DNA of 64,000 bases from DASRLE01 sp963825315 (GTDB taxonomy: Bacteria > Verrucomicrobiota > Verrucomicrobiia > Limisphaerales > Palsa-1400). The notes beneath the pieces are model-generated. The model ran no database searches. It saw nothing but the letters and a program-made list of their open reading frames with translations, and was not told where the DNA came from. The stretch covers positions 620,001 to 684,000 of the forward strand of contig CAWGST010000005.1 in NCBI GenBank assembly GCA_963825315.1, read 5' to 3'. The translations under genes and the position numbers were made by a program. Shown piece after piece: positions 61,439 through 64,000 of this stretch. The stretch's first letter is position 1. Every line of letters begins with the position of its first letter.

Positions 61439-63242
61439 TGATGCCTCCGTTTAGTGCCGGGATTGAAAAATAAAATGTCGCGCCGCCGTCCACCGCGCCT
61501 TCCGCCCACGTTCGTCCGCCATGGCGATGAATGATGCGCTGGACGTTCGCCAGACCGATGCCCGTGCCCTCAAACTCGGCCTGACTGTGCAGGCGTTGAA
61601 ATACGCCGAACAGTTTGCCGGCATACTGCGGATCGAAGCCGGCCCCGTTGTCGCGGATAAAGACCACCGTCTCGCCGTTGCCGTTGGGAGCGCAACCGAT
61701 TTCGATTTTGGCCATGGTGCGAGCGCCGGTGAACTTCACTGCATTGGAGATGAGATTGACCAGCGCCAAGCGCAACAGGGCACGGTCGGCCCGCACCGCC
61801 GGCAACGGGTGAATCTCCCAGACAATGTTTCGCTCCTTCGTGTCCGCCTGAAAATCGCCCAATGTCTCCTGGACCAACTGGTCGAGATTGACCTCCGTCT
61901 TTTGCATCTCTGATTTTCCGATGCGCGAGAAAGCCAGCAGGTCATCAATCAAATCCCCCATCCGTTTCACCGCCTGGGAAATCGTCGTCAGATGACAAAG
62001 GCTTTTTTCGGAAAGCGACGGCCCGGCCTCTTTTTGCAACAGGTCCACGAAGCCCAGGACATGGCGCAGCGGCGCGCGCAAATCGTGGGAGACGGAATGA
62101 CTGAACGCTTCCAGTTCCTGGTTGGCGGTTTGCAGTTGCGCCGTGCGTTCGACAATGCGCTGCTCCAGCTCGTTGTTCAGTTGGCCGATTTTCTCCTCGG
62201 CAGCCTTGCGTTCGGTGATGTCGGTGCGCATGGCCACGTATTGGCGCGGTTTGCCCCGATCATTGAGGAAGGGCACGATGGTCGCATCCACCCAGTAAAA
62301 GGAGCCGTCCTTGGCCTTGTTCTTGATTTCGCCATGCCAGACCCGGCCCTGGGTGATGGTCGTCCAAAGGCCGCGCATGAATTTTTTTGGGTGATGGCCT
62401 GAATTGATGATGCGGTGATCCTGACCCAACAACTCTTCGCGTGAATACTTGGAGATGGCGCAGAACTTGTCGTTGACGTAGGTGATTTTTCCCTGCGGGT
62501 CGGTGACGGCCACGATGGCGTGCTCGTCCAGCGCGGATTTCAAATCGCCGATTTCCTTGAATGAAGCTTTTAGTTGGTTTTCGGTCCGCTTGCGCTCCGT
62601 GATGTCGCGGACGTTGCATTGAATCACGTTGCAGTCACCGGCTTGATACACGTTGCTGACAAACTCCACGGCAATGTGGCGGCCATCCCTCGTTTCCAGT
62701 GGCAGGTCTTCATAGCGGACATACCCTTGCTGGTGCAGTTGCTGGAACTTGGCCTTGTTGGACACGAGGTCCTTGAACGGGCCAAGTTCCCAGATGGGTG
62801 TGCCGACCAGTTCGTCGTGGGAAAAGCCCAGCATCTCGATCAAGAAGGGGTTGACATCGCTGATTCGCCCCGTATCGGCTTCCAGAATCAGGATGCCATC
62901 CTTCGCCGCTTCGAACAACCGCCGATAACTCAATTCTGAGGCGCGTATCGCCTGCTCACTCCGCGTCTCAGCCTGTTCTGTGCGCGTCTCCGCTTGCTCT
63001 GTCCGGGCCTTGGCCTGTTCTGTCCGCGCTTCAGCCTGCTCCGTCCGTGTCTCCGCCTGCTCAATCCGTCTCTCCGCCCGCTCAATCCGTGTCTCCGCCC
63101 GCCTAATGTGCGTGTCGTGGCCGGGCACGTACGGGTCTTGATTCTTCTTCTTTATCTCGTTTTCATCACGAGCCACGATTTGGACTGAATCCTCGGCCGA
63201 TGATGGTTGACACTTTGTTATTAAAGAGTCTTTGGCATTCAC
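61428..63242 (-). CDS. Sensor histidine kinase with heptad coiled coil and two PAS domains
   Basis: A 604-residue soluble protein. Residues 47-100 form eight heptads (RTEQAET type) that are nearly the same as those of the interrupted regulator. Two PAS domains follow (GILILEADTGRISDVNPFLI... and ALDEHAIVAVTDPQGKITYV...), with PAC blocks (RDITERKR, RTDITERK). HisKA has H386 in SVSHDLRAPLRHVLGF; HATPase has NLISNAVKFTG, DNGAGFDPQYAGKLF and GTGIGLANVQRI. The kinase core is of the bacteriophytochrome type. It starts at GTG 63242 and has site 6 upstream. The sensor input is unknown, presumably cytoplasmic. Confidence 0.9.
   Translation of the reverse strand: MNAKDSLITKCQPSSAEDSVQIVARDENEIKKKNQDPYVPGHDTHIRRAETRIERAERRIEQAETRTEQAEARTEQAKARTEQAETRTEQAETRSEQAIRASELSYRRLFEAAKDGILILEADTGRISDVNPFLIEMLGFSHDELVGTPIWELGPFKDLVSNKAKFQQLHQQGYVRYEDLPLETRDGRHIAVEFVSNVYQAGDCNVIQCNVRDITERKRTENQLKASFKEIGDLKSALDEHAIVAVTDPQGKITYVNDKFCAISKYSREELLGQDHRIINSGHHPKKFMRGLWTTITQGRVWHGEIKNKAKDGSFYWVDATIVPFLNDRGKPRQYVAMRTDITERKAAEEKIGQLNNELEQRIVERTAQLQTANQELEAFSHSVSHDLRAPLRHVLGFVDLLQKEAGPSLSEKSLCHLTTISQAVKRMGDLIDDLLAFSRIGKSEMQKTEVNLDQLVQETLGDFQADTKERNIVWEIHPLPAVRADRALLRLALVNLISNAVKFTGARTMAKIEIGCAPNGNGETVVFIRDNGAGFDPQYAGKLFGVFQRLHSQAEFEGTGIGLANVQRIIHRHGGRTWAEGAVDGGATFYFSIPALNGGISGH
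62940..63105. repeat. 21-base tandem repeats coding for the kinase coiled coil
   Basis: About eight degenerate copies of a unit like TCTCCGCCTGCTCTGTCCGC, in frame with the heptads. A similar run of 21-base units is at 54955-55140 in the regulator gene. They are protein-coding, not CRISPR. Confidence 0.8.
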
Positions 63243-63276
63243 TTAACAGAATAAGCCGAACGACTCTGTTGGCGCT

Positions 63277-63294
63277 ATGGGGTGTTCACCCCAG
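63277..63294 (-). promoter_or_regulatory. Palindromic operator candidate, site 6 (kinase operon)
   Basis: ATGGGGTGTTCACCCCAG with TTGGCGCT before it; TGGGGTG-TT-CACCCCA is a perfect palindrome. It lies 34 bases upstream of the kinase GTG. Confidence 0.65.
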
Positions 63295-63403
63295 TAACTT
63301 AAAGCAGACTTTAAGAATCCGTCCCGAATGTTCCCGGTCAATTCTTAGCCCGTCTTCCGCAGTTGGGAGAACCGTTGTGCTGGTTTGCAAGGGGTTACGC
63401 ATT

Positions 63404-64000
63404 TTAACCCCCCGTTTTCTGCACTACATTTTCAGTTGCATTTTGCACGGCGCGGCTCTGCTCGGGTAGATGCAGGCCCAATCGCTGCAACAGTTCGGCC
63501 ACCATCCGCTCCGGCCGGGCCACCGTGCGCAGGCGCAACTCATTCACGCTCTCCCCCACTTTGACCGGCAAGATCACGTCCAGCGATTTGAGGGTCGCGA
63601 TCTCTGCCACCAACTGCCGCGCGCACGTGCCCAGTCCCTTGCCTTTCATCCACATTTCCAGCGTCCGCCACATGGCCAGCGCCAGGAAACAGACCAGGAT
63701 GTGCGCTTGCACCCGTTCCGTCTTCTGATGAAAAATCGGACGCAAGCCCAGATCGCTCTTGGCGCAGCGGAAGGCCGCTTCGGCCTGCTGCAATTGCAGA
63801 TACCATTCCCAGACCTTGGCCGCATCCCGCTCGGCGCAGTTGGTGCGCAACAGATAGGCTCCGTGTGCCTGGCGCGCCCACTGGTTGCGATCCACCAGAC
63901 AGGCTGCGTTCAAGGCGCAGGCTTGCTTTTGTTCGTTCACCACCACCTCCACCTCGAAGAGTTTGTCGGCGGCCGGATACCGGCCCAGCCACTTGCCCAC
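63404..64000 (-). CDS. C-terminal part of an IS1634/IS4-like transposase
   Basis: The frame is open to the end of the window, so the N-terminal part is outside. The last 198 residues have the DDE-type C-terminus (WEWYLQLQQAEAAFRCAKSDLGLRPIFHQKTERVQAHILVCFLALAMWRTLEMW), with the catalytic Glu near QQAEAAFRCAKSD. The tail ELRLRTVARPERMVAELLQRLGLHLP is a familiar end of this group. It was inserted about 100 bases from the kinase promoter, which remains intact. Confidence 0.8.
   Translation of the reverse strand: MGKWLGRYPAADKLFEVEVVVNEQKQACALNAACLVDRNQWARQAHGAYLLRTNCAERDAAKVWEWYLQLQQAEAAFRCAKSDLGLRPIFHQKTERVQAHILVCFLALAMWRTLEMWMKGKGLGTCARQLVAEIATLKSLDVILPVKVGESVNELRLRTVARPERMVAELLQRLGLHLPEQSRAVQNATENVVQKTGG

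Noticed and set aside
59939..61441. 500-codon open frame on the plus strand
   Set aside because: Antisense to the REC-HisKA-HATPase-REC kinase; no domain is visible.
62940..63105. Regular 21-base repeats that might be taken for a CRISPR array
   Set aside because: The units follow each other without spacers and code for heptads in frame with a kinase.

Overview
The window looks like a chromosomal segment of a member of the Verrucomicrobiota, probably from the Pedosphaera/Limisphaerales side. This is inferred from gene content, not from a phylogenetic marker: a long-form IspG (614 residues), a prepilin-like protein with the N-terminal cleavage and hydrophobic segment typical of the phylum's many pseudopilins, large secreted Ig-like proteins, an ebo-type gene cluster, many hybrid histidine kinases, and long stretches of repetitive intergenic DNA.

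Layout. 0.7-3.9 kb: ebo-type cluster (UbiA-like prenyltransferase, EboE, TatD-like hydrolase, small partner). 4-8 kb: thioredoxin-fold and FixH/YtkA-like exported proteins, a secreted protein and a pseudopilin. 8-12 kb: DUF2203, TPR lipoprotein, a 33-residue basic ribosomal-type protein, hisG and purN. 12.5-16.4 kb: accessory zone between three copies of the ispG 3' end, holding an Mrr-like nuclease, orphan antitoxins and an IS4-family element. 16.3-21 kb: ispG, rseP and an aminotransferase. 21.2-25.3 kb: sulfotransferase and YfhO-like membrane protein. 25.3-31 kb: repeats, a MITE-like element, a partly duplicated secreted-protein locus. 31.4-33.4 kb: a complete IS630 element and a PIN/UPF0175 toxin-antitoxin pair. 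33.4-38.1 kb: galactokinase, small membrane protein, sodium:solute symporter, GH10 xylanase. 38.2-49.4 kb: ClC channel, methyltransferase, PPK2, P-type proton ATPase, glucan phosphorylase, phosphoglucomutase, RpiB. 49.9-52 kb: HigBA-type pair, DUF2934, double PRC-barrel and DUF3309 proteins. 52.3-64 kb: a fibronectin-III protein, a LuxR-type regulator split by an IS1182 element, a receiver-FecR fusion, three soluble histidine kinases, and the end of an IS1634-like transposase.

The most interesting signal is a GC-rich palindrome (gene-strand consensus GGTAGGGTAANACCCCAT, in four sites followed by GCGCC or GCGCCCGC) found 34-62 bases upstream of six transcription units: the proton ATPase/PPK2 pair, rpiB-pgm-glgP, DUF3309/PRC/DUF2934, the split LuxR-type regulator, the receiver-FecR gene and the kinase operon. 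This looks like one regulon joining an energy and stress module to its own signalling genes. The likely regulator is the LuxR-HTH protein, which carries a heptad coiled coil (AETRTEQ) in place of a receiver; the same heptads form the N-terminus of the first kinase. In this genome that regulator is interrupted by an IS1182 element inserted at CTAG, and removing the element restores a 181-codon in-frame gene.

Five otherwise good genes in the first 19 kb carry single-base frameshifts while none is seen in non-mobile genes of the remaining 45 kb, so local sequence quality should be suspected. No tRNA, rRNA or CRISPR array was recognised.
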